A DNA stretch of 32,020 nucleotides. Source: Amycolatopsis rhizosphaerae. Its GTDB lineage: Bacteria > Actinomycetota > Actinomycetes > Mycobacteriales > Pseudonocardiaceae. A program made the position numbers and the translations under genes. Positions 16,739 through 24,455 of the stretch are shown piece by piece. Positions within the stretch are counted from its first letter, which is position 1. Every line of letters begins with the position of its first letter. The DNA lies in contig NZ_VJWX01000021.1 in the NCBI RefSeq assembly GCF_007713715.1, forward strand, positions 1 through 32,020. The letters are read 5' to 3'. Under the pieces are notes generated by a model. The model had not been told where the DNA came from, did no database searches, and worked only from the letters and a program-made list of their open reading frames with translations.

Positions 16739-18304
16739 TCACACGGCACCTCGGTCGGCTTCCCGCCGCCGCGCGCGGGGCACGAACACGACGGTCAGCA
16801 GGATCACGACCAGCGGCAGCAGGCTGACCACGGCCATGGTGATCCGGACCGCGTTCGAGTAGTCCACGCCCAGCGTCAGGCCCTGCATCTGCTGCACGAG
16901 GTTCGGGTTGTAACCGGTGTTCCCGGGACTGTTCGCCATCGCGGCCGTCACCGCATCCACATCGTGCCGGGCCTGTTGCGCGGACAGCGCGCGGGACTCG
17001 GCGTCGGCCAGCCACTGCCGCTGGAACAGCAGGTTGATCAGCAGGATGTAGACCGTCGGCCCCAGCGCGTACCCGATCATCCCGAAGGTCGGCTGCACGG
17101 CGGTCACCGCGCCCGCCTTTTCGGGCGGGGCATGGGACATCACGATGTCCGAGGCCGGGGTGGAGGTGAGGAAACAGCCGAGGTTACCGAGCCAGGTGAT
17201 GAGCACCAGGAGCCAGACCGCCATCGTCGGTGTGGTCGTGGCGGCCTGCACCAGTCCGGCCGTGGTGAGCGCGATCAAGCCCACGAGCAGCACGGGCCGT
17301 GCGCCGTACCGGGCGATCAGCCGCCCGGTGAGCACACTGACCGCGGCCAGTACCAGGGTGCCCGGCAGGTACAGCTGCCCGATCGCCCTCGCGGACAGGT
17401 TCAGGACGTTCCCGCCGAACTGGCTCAGCACCACGCTGAACCCGGCGGACAGGAAGTTGAGGGTCAGCGCCGACACCACGGCGATCACGAAGGGGGCGAT
17501 GCGGAACAGGCTCAGGTCCAGCGCCGGCCGCGGGGTCCGCAGCTCCTGGATCACGAACAGGGTGAGCGCGACGGCGGCGACCAGCAGCGGTCCCCACGCC
17601 TGGACGGTGAACCCGTTCTGGATCTCACCGACGCCGAAGACAAGGCACAGCAGGGCACAGCCGAAGAGGACGACGCCGAGGACGTCGAAGCCCGCACCGC
17701 GCCGGACTGGAGGTTCGGCCACGTGGCGGATGGTGAGCATGAGGCCGCCCAGCGCCAGCACCGGCGTGACCAGGAACAGGTACCGCCAGCCCAGCGCGGC
17801 GACCAGTTGCCCGCCGATCAGCGGCGTCACACCGAACAGGAAGGCGTCGGTGGCCATGAAGACGCCCAGCGCTATCGGGCGTATCTCGTCGGGTATCGAC
17901 ACCCTCAGCAACGCCAGCGACAGGCCGAGCAGTGCGGTGAGCGCCAACCCGTCCAGGAAGCGCGCCATCAGCAGGAACCAGTACGTCGGGGACACCGCCC
18001 CCAGCAGTTGGGCGAAGACGTTGAGGGCGAACCCGAACAGCAGCAGGCGTTTGAGCCCGAACCGGTCGCCGAGGTTCCCGATCGCCAGCACCGCGGCGGC
18101 GATGACCAGCGTCGCAAGTCCGCTGAGGAACCCCAGCTTGTCGCTGGGCACGGCCAGGCCGTGACTGACCTCGGTCAGGTTGAGGCTGAGCATCAGCGGG
18201 TCGACGGCGGTGATGGCGAAGGCGAGGCCCAGCCCCAGTACCTGGGCCAACTGCGCCCAGGTCAGCCGGGCGCGGCGCTGCCTGGTCCGGACTGCCGCTG
18301 GCAT
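16739..18304 (-). CDS. MFS transporter, 14-helix DHA2-type exporter
   Basis: The protein is 521 aa from the ATG at 18304. A basic N-terminus leads to about 14 predicted helices. Motif A appears as GNLGDRFGLKRLL after helix 2. A Pro-rich central loop lies near residue 200 (EPPVRRGAGFDV). The C-terminus is Arg-rich (FVPRARRREADRGAV). DHA2 proteins export drugs or metabolites by proton antiport. Its neighbour upstream on the same strand is an SDR, 92 bases away. Substrate unknown. Confidence 0.88.
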   Translation of the reverse strand: MPAAVRTRQRRARLTWAQLAQVLGLGLAFAITAVDPLMLSLNLTEVSHGLAVPSDKLGFLSGLATLVIAAAVLAIGNLGDRFGLKRLLLFGFALNVFAQLLGAVSPTYWFLLMARFLDGLALTALLGLSLALLRVSIPDEIRPIALGVFMATDAFLFGVTPLIGGQLVAALGWRYLFLVTPVLALGGLMLTIRHVAEPPVRRGAGFDVLGVVLFGCALLCLVFGVGEIQNGFTVQAWGPLLVAAVALTLFVIQELRTPRPALDLSLFRIAPFVIAVVSALTLNFLSAGFSVVLSQFGGNVLNLSARAIGQLYLPGTLVLAAVSVLTGRLIARYGARPVLLVGLIALTTAGLVQAATTTPTMAVWLLVLITWLGNLGCFLTSTPASDIVMSHAPPEKAGAVTAVQPTFGMIGYALGPTVYILLINLLFQRQWLADAESRALSAQQARHDVDAVTAAMANSPGNTGYNPNLVQQMQGLTLGVDYSNAVRITMAVVSLLPLVVILLTVVFVPRARRREADRGAV

Positions 18305-18396
18305 GGCCTCATCGTCACACGGGAGAACGGCCACCGCCGGGCGGTCAGGCTGCAGAGGATCGCCCGTGATTCCCGTGCGGCCATCGGCCACCGGCT

Positions 18397-19287
18397 TCAG
18401 CCGCGCTTGACCAACTCGTCCTGGTACTCCGACGGTGCCCCTCCGGTCCAGGGCATGACCTGGCCGAACCGGACGAGTTCGCCGTACTGCTTCGGGTCGA
18501 TTTCCTTGGCGAACACCAGGTCGAGCAGGGCGCGAGCGGCCTGCTCCGGGGTCTGCGCCTGGCTGAAGTCGTCGAACCACGGCCGCGACGCGGCGGTATC
18601 GATGAGGCCGGGACAGACCGCAGCGATCAGCGTGCCGTCCGTGAGATCGCGCTCGCGGCGCTGCGCCGCGACCGCCCGCACGGCCGCGACCTGGGCCACC
18701 TTGGACGGGACGTTGATCCACGCCGGCCAGCCCAGCGATTCGGCGGTGCCGTCGTGGATGGCCTTGAGCCAGGCTTCGACGACCTGCTCGACCCGGTCGA
18801 GGGTGGCGCCTTCGAAAAGGTGGTGCAGCCGGGGATCGAGCCTGCCCAGCATGCCCAGGGAGCTGGCGACCACGAGCAGCCTGCCCCCGGGCCGCAGCAC
18901 CGGCCCGAAAGACCGCAGGATCGCGTGCGTGCCGCCGTTGGCCACCGCGACGAAGGCGTCGGCCTGCTCGGCCTGCGACCGGTCGGGGGTGATCCGGGCC
19001 GACGCGTTCGACAGGACGATGTCCACCCCGCCGTAGGCCCGTTCGAGTTCGGCGGCCATGCGTGCCACCGCGTCCGCGTCGCTGACGTCGAGCACCCGGC
19101 CCTCGACCCGGCTCTTCGTGCCGGGGGCGTTCGCGACGAGTGCGGCGGCGTCGGCGACCCGCCGTTCATCGCGTCCGGTGAGCAGAACCAGGTCCTCGGG
19201 CCCCAGCCCGGCCGCCAACCCCTCGGCGAGTGCGAAACCGAGCCCCTGGTTGGCCCCGGTGACCAGGGCGATGCGTTGCGCTGTCAT
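18397..19287 (-). CDS. Short-chain dehydrogenase lacking the catalytic tyrosine
   Basis: The protein is 296 aa from the ATG at 19287. The Rossmann start is intact: VTGANQGLGFALAEGL, with TGRD after strand 2 and NASA in place of NNAG. In the catalytic YxxxK position the sequence is N192-V-P-S-K196, so the Tyr proton donor is missing while Lys remains. I recall related annotated proteins with the same change, so it may be a subfamily feature rather than decay. Divergent from a LysR gene that probably controls it. Confidence 0.82.
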   Translation of the reverse strand: MTAQRIALVTGANQGLGFALAEGLAAGLGPEDLVLLTGRDERRVADAAALVANAPGTKSRVEGRVLDVSDADAVARMAAELERAYGGVDIVLSNASARITPDRSQAEQADAFVAVANGGTHAILRSFGPVLRPGGRLLVVASSLGMLGRLDPRLHHLFEGATLDRVEQVVEAWLKAIHDGTAESLGWPAWINVPSKVAQVAAVRAVAAQRRERDLTDGTLIAAVCPGLIDTAASRPWFDDFSQAQTPEQAARALLDLVFAKEIDPKQYGELVRFGQVMPWTGGAPSEYQDELVKRG

Positions 19288-19357
19288 GACTTCAGGTTAG
19301 GAACATCGCGGCCATGCGAACAGCGAAAGTTTCTCAGCGCTGGTATGCGTAAGTTTC
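19288..19357. promoter_or_regulatory. SDR/LysR divergent promoter with direct repeat
   Basis: The 70-bp gap contains GCGAAAGTTTC (19323-19333) and GCGTAAGTTTC (19347-19357), ten of eleven bases equal, 24 bp apart start to start, and ending at the LysR ATG. Repeats at this distance sit on the same helix face within about two turns. A LysR autoregulatory site is the simplest reading. Confidence 0.5.
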
Positions 19358-20278
19358 ATGGACTTGGCCGATGTCTCACCCGGCGCACTGCGGGTGTTCC
19401 GCGAGGTGACGGAACGGGGCACGCTCACCGCGGCCGCGGCCGCACTGGGCTACACCCAGTCCGCCGTCTCCCGGCAGATCTCGGCACTGGAACGGGCGGC
19501 GCGGGTGCGGTTGCTGGAGCGACGGCATGACGGCGTCCAGTTGACCGAAGCGGGGCACATCCTGCTGCGGCACGCCACGATCGTGCTGGACCAGCTGGAT
19601 GCCGCGGCCCGCGAACTGGCCGGCCTGCCCGCGCGGGCCGGTACGGTCCGGCTCGGCTGGTTCGCCAGCGCGGGTGCCTTCCTCGTCCCCGCAGCACTCG
19701 CGACGCTGCGCCGCACCGATCCGGCCATCACCGTGGTGACCCGCGAAGGCAGCACGCCAGCCCTCGCCCGCGCGCTGCGGACGGGCACGCTGGACCTCGC
19801 CGTGCTGGCGTCCGGACCACCGTTCCGCCCGCTCGACACGGAGTCGCCACCGCTGGAGTTGCGGACGCTCACCGAACGTCCGCTGTGCGTCGCGGTCCCC
19901 GCGACGCATCCGCTCGCGCGGGCCGAAGCGGTCACCGTTGCGGAACTGCGCGGTCAGCGCTGGATCGCCGCACCGTCCGGAAAGGACGAGCTGATGGGCA
20001 TGTGGCCGGGCCTGGACGATCGACCGGAAGTCGTCCACACGGCACGGGACTGGCTCGCGAAACTGCATCTCGTCGCCGCCGGTTGCGGCGTGACCACGGT
20101 GCCGGCGGGCCTCGCCTCCGCGGCCCCGGCAGGGGTGCGGATCCTGCCCGTGCACGGCGGCCCGGTCGAACAGCGCCGCGTCGTCCTCGCCCGGCTCCCG
20201 CAACCGCCCACGGAGGCCGTGAACCGGCTCGCCGACGCCCTCCACCGCGCCGCGGCCGAGGTGTTCGCGGGGAAATAG
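19358..20278 (+). CDS. LysR-family transcriptional regulator
   Basis: The protein is 306 aa. Residues 8-65 form the winged HTH (FREVTERGTLTAAAAALGY, TQSAVSRQISALERAARVRL). The rest is the periplasmic-binding-protein-like effector domain (RLGWFASAGAFLVPAALATL through AAPAGVRILPV). It is a DNA-binding regulator responding to an unknown small molecule. Divergent gene order makes the SDR-MFS run its likely target. Confidence 0.93.
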   Translation: MDLADVSPGALRVFREVTERGTLTAAAAALGYTQSAVSRQISALERAARVRLLERRHDGVQLTEAGHILLRHATIVLDQLDAAARELAGLPARAGTVRLGWFASAGAFLVPAALATLRRTDPAITVVTREGSTPALARALRTGTLDLAVLASGPPFRPLDTESPPLELRTLTERPLCVAVPATHPLARAEAVTVAELRGQRWIAAPSGKDELMGMWPGLDDRPEVVHTARDWLAKLHLVAAGCGVTTVPAGLASAAPAGVRILPVHGGPVEQRRVVLARLPQPPTEAVNRLADALHRAAAEVFAGK

Positions 20279-20285
20279 TTTCCGA

Positions 20286-20310
20286 AACCCTGCCATGCCG
20301 TGGCAGGGTT
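20286..20310. terminator. Perfect 10-bp stem hairpin after LysR
   Basis: AACCCTGCCA (20286-20295) pairs exactly with TGGCAGGGTT (20301-20310) around TGCCG. It starts eight bases after the LysR stop and ends 19 bases before the next gene's ATG. It can be a terminator for LysR. Its symmetry and closeness to the following start also allow an operator for that gene. Confidence 0.6.
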
Positions 20311-20329
20311 CGCGGCGATCGTCGTCGGC

Positions 20330-21247
20330 ATGAAGACAGATCTCACGAACAAGGTGGCACTGGTGGCCGGGGGTACCCGGGGCGCGAGCAGGGCGATCGC
20401 GGTGGAGCTCGGCAGGAACGGGGCGACCGTCTACGTGACGGGACGTTCCTCCGGGGGGCAGCGGTCCGAAGTGAACCGGACCGAGACCATCGAGGAGACC
20501 GCCGAACTGGTCCGGCAGGCGGGCGGAACATCGGTCGCACTGCGGGTCGACCACCTGGACCCCGAGCAGGTGCGGGGCCTCGCCGAGCGCATCGACGGCG
20601 ACCACGGCGGGCTGGACATCCTGGTGGACGGTGTGTGGGGCGGCGACCACCACATGGCATGGGGGCAGCCGGTGTGGGAGCACTCGCTGGAGGCGAGCCT
20701 GCGCATGCTCCACCTCGGGATCGACGCCCATCTGATCACCGCTCACCACCTGCTGCCGCTGGTGATCCGCAAACCGGGCGGCCTCGTGGTGGAGATGACC
20801 GACGGCACGGCCGAATACAACGCCCAGTACCGCAAGGGAACCACGTTGGCGTTCTACCTGGCGAAGGCCACGGCACACTACCTCGCCATCGGCGAAGCGG
20901 CCGAGATGGAGGTTCACGGGTGCACGGCGGTGGCCATGACCCCGGGCTGGCTGCGCTCGGAGGCCATGCTCGAAATCTTCGGCGTGCGCGAGGAAAACTG
21001 GCGTGACGCGACGGCCAAGGAACCGGACTTCGCCATCTCGGAGACACCGGCCTTCGTCGGGCGTACCGTCGCCGCACTGGCCGGGGATCCGGACAAGGCG
21101 CGCTTTTCAGGGCAGACCCTGAGCAGTGGTCAGCTCGCGAAGGTCTACGGGATCACCGATGTCGACGGCAGCCGTCCGGACGCCTGGCGCTACATCGCCG
21201 AGGTGTCGGGCACCGACCGGGCGGGAGACACCACCGGTTACCGGTGA
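20330..21247 (+). CDS. Short-chain dehydrogenase/reductase
   Basis: The protein is 305 aa from the ATG at 20330 (MKTDLTNKVALVAGGTRGAS). An in-frame upstream start at 20300 lies in the hairpin and is rejected. The cofactor loop is AGGTRGASRA. TGRSS follows strand 2, suggesting NADP. In the active-site helix the sequence is F-Y-L-A-K, so Tyr is three rather than four residues before Lys. MTPGWLRSEAML is typical of a recognisable SDR subgroup. Its end overlaps that of the convergent WYL gene by ten bases. Confidence 0.85.
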   Translation: MKTDLTNKVALVAGGTRGASRAIAVELGRNGATVYVTGRSSGGQRSEVNRTETIEETAELVRQAGGTSVALRVDHLDPEQVRGLAERIDGDHGGLDILVDGVWGGDHHMAWGQPVWEHSLEASLRMLHLGIDAHLITAHHLLPLVIRKPGGLVVEMTDGTAEYNAQYRKGTTLAFYLAKATAHYLAIGEAAEMEVHGCTAVAMTPGWLRSEAMLEIFGVREENWRDATAKEPDFAISETPAFVGRTVAALAGDPDKARFSGQTLSSGQLAKVYGITDVDGSRPDAWRYIAEVSGTDRAGDTTGYR

Positions 21248-22203
21248 CGCTCCACCATCCGCCGTGCGAGGTCCGCGAACGCGGCCCGCACGGCGGGTGG
21301 TGCGACGACCTCGACCTCCGGCCCCAGCCCGAGCAGTTGCGCGGCCGCGATCTCCGGTGTCTCCAACGCCAGTTCCACCTCGGTCCACCCGTCGGCACCC
21401 GGCGGACCGGCCTGCTCCAGCGCCTCCGCCGCGAGACCGGCACCGATGACCGAGGGCAGCGCGCGCAGGCCACCGGGACTGAGCCGGACCCGCACCGCCG
21501 TTCTGGCCAGCTCACGCTCGAACCGCGCCGACGAACGCTCCCACCAGCTCACGAGCTCGAACCCGGGTGGCCGGTCGAACCGCTCGTCGAGTTCCTCGAC
21601 CGCCTCGATCCGCCCGGCACGGTAGGTGCGCACCTCCTCCCCGACGGCCGCGACGAGGTACCACACCCCGGCCTTGAGCACGAGTCCCAACGGCTCCAGC
21701 ACCCGCTCGACGGTCCGATCCCCGCGCCCGTAGGTGACGCGCACGCGCCGCTGCTCCCACACCGCACGGGCGACCGCCGCCAGGTGCTCGGCGTCGTCTT
21801 CGCGTCGGAACCAGCCGGGCGCGTCGAGATGGAACCGTTGTGCCAGATGCTGTGCCTGCTCACGCAACGGGGCGGGCAGCGTCGCCGAAAGCTTCGCGTG
21901 TGCCGCCGACATCGCCGTGCCCAGCCCCAGTTCCGCCAGTGCTCGCGGCACCCCCATCGCGAAGATCGCGACCGCCTCCCGGGAGGTGAGCCCGTCGAGC
22001 CGGGTGCGCCAGCCCTCCACGAGCCGCACTCCCCCGTACCGCCCCGGCTCCGTCCACAAGGGAACGCCCGACGCCTGCAACGCCGCCACGTCACGATGCA
22101 TCGTCCGCTCGGACACCCCGAGTGCCTTCGCCAGTTCGGCGATCGTCGCGCTGCGGCGGCTCTGCAAGACGAACAGCAAAGCCACCAGTCGTTCCGCCCG
22201 CAT
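21238..22203 (-). CDS. YafY-type HTH-WYL transcriptional regulator
   Basis: The protein is 321 aa from the ATG at 22203. The N-terminal HTH 11/DeoR-like domain (about 1-60) reads MRAERLVALLFVLQSRR, then TIAELAKALGVSERTMHRDV. The WYL domain (about 140-235) contains GVWYLVAAV and the Arg-containing TYRAGRIEAVEEL, followed by a C-terminal extension domain. WYL proteins sense ligands, often nucleic-acid-derived, and repress or activate neighbours. It is divergent from the FMN reductase gene, its likely target. A small inverted repeat lies between them. Confidence 0.9.
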   Translation of the reverse strand: MRAERLVALLFVLQSRRSATIAELAKALGVSERTMHRDVAALQASGVPLWTEPGRYGGVRLVEGWRTRLDGLTSREAVAIFAMGVPRALAELGLGTAMSAAHAKLSATLPAPLREQAQHLAQRFHLDAPGWFRREDDAEHLAAVARAVWEQRRVRVTYGRGDRTVERVLEPLGLVLKAGVWYLVAAVGEEVRTYRAGRIEAVEELDERFDRPPGFELVSWWERSSARFERELARTAVRVRLSPGGLRALPSVIGAGLAAEALEQAGPPGADGWTEVELALETPEIAAAQLLGLGPEVEVVAPPAVRAAFADLARRMVERHR

Positions 22204-22223
22204 CTTCCCGATCCTGCCGCAGA

Positions 22224-22236
22224 CGGGAATCTCCCG
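22224..22236. promoter_or_regulatory. Inverted repeat between WYL regulator and FMN reductase
   Basis: CGGGA (22224-22228) and TCCCG (22232-22236) flank ATC in the 57-base gap between divergent starts. A possible operator; short, so chance is not excluded. Confidence 0.35.
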
Positions 22237-22260
22237 GATGGTCTGTTCCTTTCACCTGGC

Positions 22261-22848
22261 GTGTCTGTGAACGACGAAAACAACCGCGACTTCCTCTTCC
22301 TGCTGGGCAGCGCCCGCACCGGTGGCAACACCGAGCATCTGGCCCGGCGGGCCGCCGAAAAGCTGCCGCCGGGTGCCGACCAGCGATGGCTGCGGCTCCG
22401 CGACCTCCCACTACCCGCCTTCGAAGACATCCGGCATGGCAGCGACGGTGTCTACCCTCAGCCCACCGGACACGCGAAAACCCTGCTCGACGCCACCCTG
22501 GAAACCACCGACCTCGTCATCGCCTCGCCGCTGTACTGGTACAGCGTCAGCGCGAGCGTGAAGCTGTATCTCGACTACTGGGCGGGCTGGATGCGCGTGC
22601 CCGGCCTGGATTTCCGCAGCCGGATGGCAGGCAAAACGCTGTGGGCGATCACCGCGCTCAGCGAGGAAGACCCCGCCAAGGCGAGCCCATTGGTCGACAC
22701 CCTGCGCAGCACCGCCGACTACCTCGGCATGCACTGGGGTGGCGCACTCCTCGGCTACGCCAACCGCCCTGGTGACATCTGGCGAGACGGCAAAGCCCTG
22801 TCGAAGGCCGACTCGTTCTTCACCAGCGACTACTTCCGTCCAAATTAG
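22261..22848 (+). CDS. Flavodoxin-fold NAD(P)H-dependent FMN reductase
   Basis: The protein is 195 aa from the GTG at 22261; a GTG at 22267 gives 193. The flavodoxin-like fold is shown by FLLGSARTGGNTEHLARRA (FMN phosphate loop) and ASPLYWYSVSASVKLYLDYW (isoalloxazine loop). No Shine-Dalgarno sequence is visible, so the transcript may be leaderless. It reduces flavin or quinone-like substrates. Divergent from the WYL regulator. Its stop overlaps the end of a small convergent ORF. Confidence 0.87.
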   Translation: MSVNDENNRDFLFLLGSARTGGNTEHLARRAAEKLPPGADQRWLRLRDLPLPAFEDIRHGSDGVYPQPTGHAKTLLDATLETTDLVIASPLYWYSVSASVKLYLDYWAGWMRVPGLDFRSRMAGKTLWAITALSEEDPAKASPLVDTLRSTADYLGMHWGGALLGYANRPGDIWRDGKALSKADSFFTSDYFRPN

Positions 22849-23000
22849 GCGTAGCTGCCGTACACCCGTTGTCCGAACTTCTGCCGCAGCCGCGAGGAGG
22901 CGCCATCGGCGGGCGGTCGCCACCGTTCCTCGACAGTGGTGCCCGCCACGACGATCACAAAGCCGGCCAGACAGGACACCATCACTGCGACCGCCGACAC
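22845..23000 (-). CDS. Small membrane protein, about 51 aa (start uncertain)
   Basis: The frame ends in TAA at 22845-22847, overlapping the reductase stop. From the GTG at 23000 it encodes about 51 aa: a hydrophobic segment VAVMVSCLAGFVIVVAGT, then a charged tail with RWRPPADGASSRLRQKFGQR, ending YGSYA. A TTG at 23018 would give 57 aa. An upstream in-frame TGA limits the start. One transmembrane helix with a basic C-terminal tail looks like a real protein, but there is no strong ribosome binding site and no family I recognise. Confidence 0.5.
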   Translation of the reverse strand: MSAVAVMVSCLAGFVIVVAGTTVEERWRPPADGASSRLRQKFGQRVYGSYA

Positions 23001-23091
23001 CGCCGCACGCCATGACAAGCGGCGTGCGGCGCCTCAATGTACGAAGCGCCTGATCAGGCCACGCTGGGTCGGGAGAAACACATGCCGTGGG

Positions 23092-23153
23092 GCTGTGGGG
23101 GCTCGGCCCTCACAGCAGAACGGGACATCGGGTCGATGGCCAACGGCCATCGA
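23092..23153. terminator. Two hairpins downstream of the displaced tRNA-Ala 3' end
   Basis: Bases 23133-23141 pair perfectly with 23145-23153 (9-bp stem, loop aac). A second stem pairs 23092-23101 with 23107-23116 with one mismatch. Read on the - strand both follow the displaced tRNA end at 23165, where the terminator of the original tRNA-Ala gene would be expected. Confidence 0.6.
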
Positions 23154-23164
23154 ACAGGATCCGG

Positions 23165-23207
23165 GTGGAGCTGAGGGGAATCGAACCCCTGACCCCTGCC
23201 TTACAAA
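23165..23207 (-). repeat. attL-like copy of tRNA-Ala 3' part (43 bp)
   Basis: This segment equals bases 25709-25751 of the intact tRNA-Ala gene at 42 of 43 positions. It covers the T arm, variable loop, 3' acceptor strand and part of the anticodon arm, with no 5' half. The single difference (a at 23203 against g at 25747) falls in the anticodon. This is the signature of site-specific integration into a tRNA gene, marking the left end of the element. Confidence 0.93.
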
Positions 23208-23216
23208 GGTCCGAAC

Positions 23217-24209
23217 CTATACACCGCTTGACCTGCACATACTCAACACGCCCGCGACCAGCTGTCCCCGCCCGGTCGGTGTGTCGGCGGGCACTCGCCC
23301 GGTGGGACGCTCGGCGATGATTTCCATGCTTCCGGGACCGTCGATCAGCAGGGCGCTGGGAACCAGGTCGCCGCTCGTATCGGGCGAGGTACGGACCCAG
23401 CCCTTGATCTCCTCGACCCAACCCGAACTCGCGCCCGCTACGTAGATATGGTCCGGGCTGATCAGGCCCACGATCAGCTTGTCCTCGCCGACCTTCTCGG
23501 CCGTCTTCTCGTGGAAGTCGCCCAGTACGATCGCGGACCCTGCGCACAGGTTGTTGTCGCGGCGCTCCAGAGTGAGTAGGAGTCCCTTCTCCTCGTCCGA
23601 ATGTCCCGTGAAGGAGAGCCCGCGTTTGAGGTTGCCGAGTGCTTCGCCAGCAAACTCGAAGAACTCGGCCTCGCTCATCTCCTCGAACCTGTTTCGTAGG
23701 AGGTGGGACATGCCGATCCGACCGTTGGGCATGATCGTTGTCTTGGCGAACCCGACGTGCAGCCTGCCGTCCGCCAGCGGCAAGGAAGCGTAGATCTTCA
23801 ACGGGCCGTCGTAGGTGTGGAGGATCGGCAACCATTCACCATCCTTTTCGGCCTTCAGGAACGTCTCCGTGCCACGTTCCAGCTCCATGAGCTCGCCGGC
23901 CCGTGCCATCACCTTGCCCGCGAATTCGAAGGCCTCACTCCAGTCATCGCCCTTGGGACGATCGAACTGATAGGTGTACTCGGCGCCGCGAAAAGTCCCG
24001 GCCAGGAAGACCCGATCCATCCGTGATGCCTGCCAGATGCTGTGCACCCGGGTTATCTCGGCTGCCTGGATCGGCCGCTCCTCCTGTACCTGGCGCCATG
24101 CCTGCCGGACAGCGTCCTCGGCCTTGGCGGGCGCCGCTCCCCGAAGCAGGTCGTCATCCCTACCGTTTACCTGGAAGAGGATGACGTTTGTGTCCACAGT
24201 CGTATCCAC
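23217..24209 (-). CDS. Unknown 330-aa element cargo protein
   Basis: The protein is 330 aa from the GTG at 24209 (MDTTVDTNVILFQV); a GTG at 24197 is a shorter option. The reading frame is fully open with normal composition, unlike the broken genes beside it. No signal peptide or membrane helix is seen. It is acidic and mixed alpha/beta, with stretches RPIQAAEITRVHSIWQ, GTFRGAEYTYQFDRP, and LIVGLISPDHIYVAGASSGW. I do not recognise a family. Its stop lies ten bases inside the left attachment repeat, so it is element cargo. Confidence 0.75.
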   Translation of the reverse strand: MDTTVDTNVILFQVNGRDDDLLRGAAPAKAEDAVRQAWRQVQEERPIQAAEITRVHSIWQASRMDRVFLAGTFRGAEYTYQFDRPKGDDWSEAFEFAGKVMARAGELMELERGTETFLKAEKDGEWLPILHTYDGPLKIYASLPLADGRLHVGFAKTTIMPNGRIGMSHLLRNRFEEMSEAEFFEFAGEALGNLKRGLSFTGHSDEEKGLLLTLERRDNNLCAGSAIVLGDFHEKTAEKVGEDKLIVGLISPDHIYVAGASSGWVEEIKGWVRTSPDTSGDLVPSALLIDGPGSMEIIAERPTGRVPADTPTGRGQLVAGVLSMCRSSGV

Positions 24210-24455
24210 AGCACGGTGACTCTACGCAACCTCGCTGACATCCCCCAGGTACGTCGAATGGCGTAGGCGCCTTGTTCCGAACATCCGGTACGGAACGGCT
24301 ACGGGTCCTGGCCTCCGAGATACTGATGATGGCTGTCCACGAGGTCGGCCAGGTGCTCGCCAAGCTGATGCGGGCCTACGGCCCGCTTGGAGACCTCGCC
24401 GCAATCCCGGGCGCGGCAGGGTTGCGGGCAGCGGCCAACAGTGCCGAACGCCTCG
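24210..24455. other. Element region with no supported gene
   Basis: Both strands carry only short frames. A - strand stretch near 24318-24470 has a Cys-rich RCPQPCRARDCGEVSKR followed by helical sequence, and could be the remnant of a small zinc-ribbon-like protein, but start and family are unclear. The promoter for the 330-aa gene must lie here. Confidence 0.3.

Noticed and set aside
15581-19036. Very long + strand open frame of about 1150 codons
   Set aside because: It lies opposite four or more well-supported - strand genes, has low-complexity His/Arg/Gln/Asp-rich composition, and is a typical GC-driven shadow frame.
24185-24212. DnaA boxes at the start of the 330-aa gene
   Set aside because: TGTGGATAC and TGTGGACAC each differ from the consensus; weaker than the perfect pair at 10413-10434 and may be chance.
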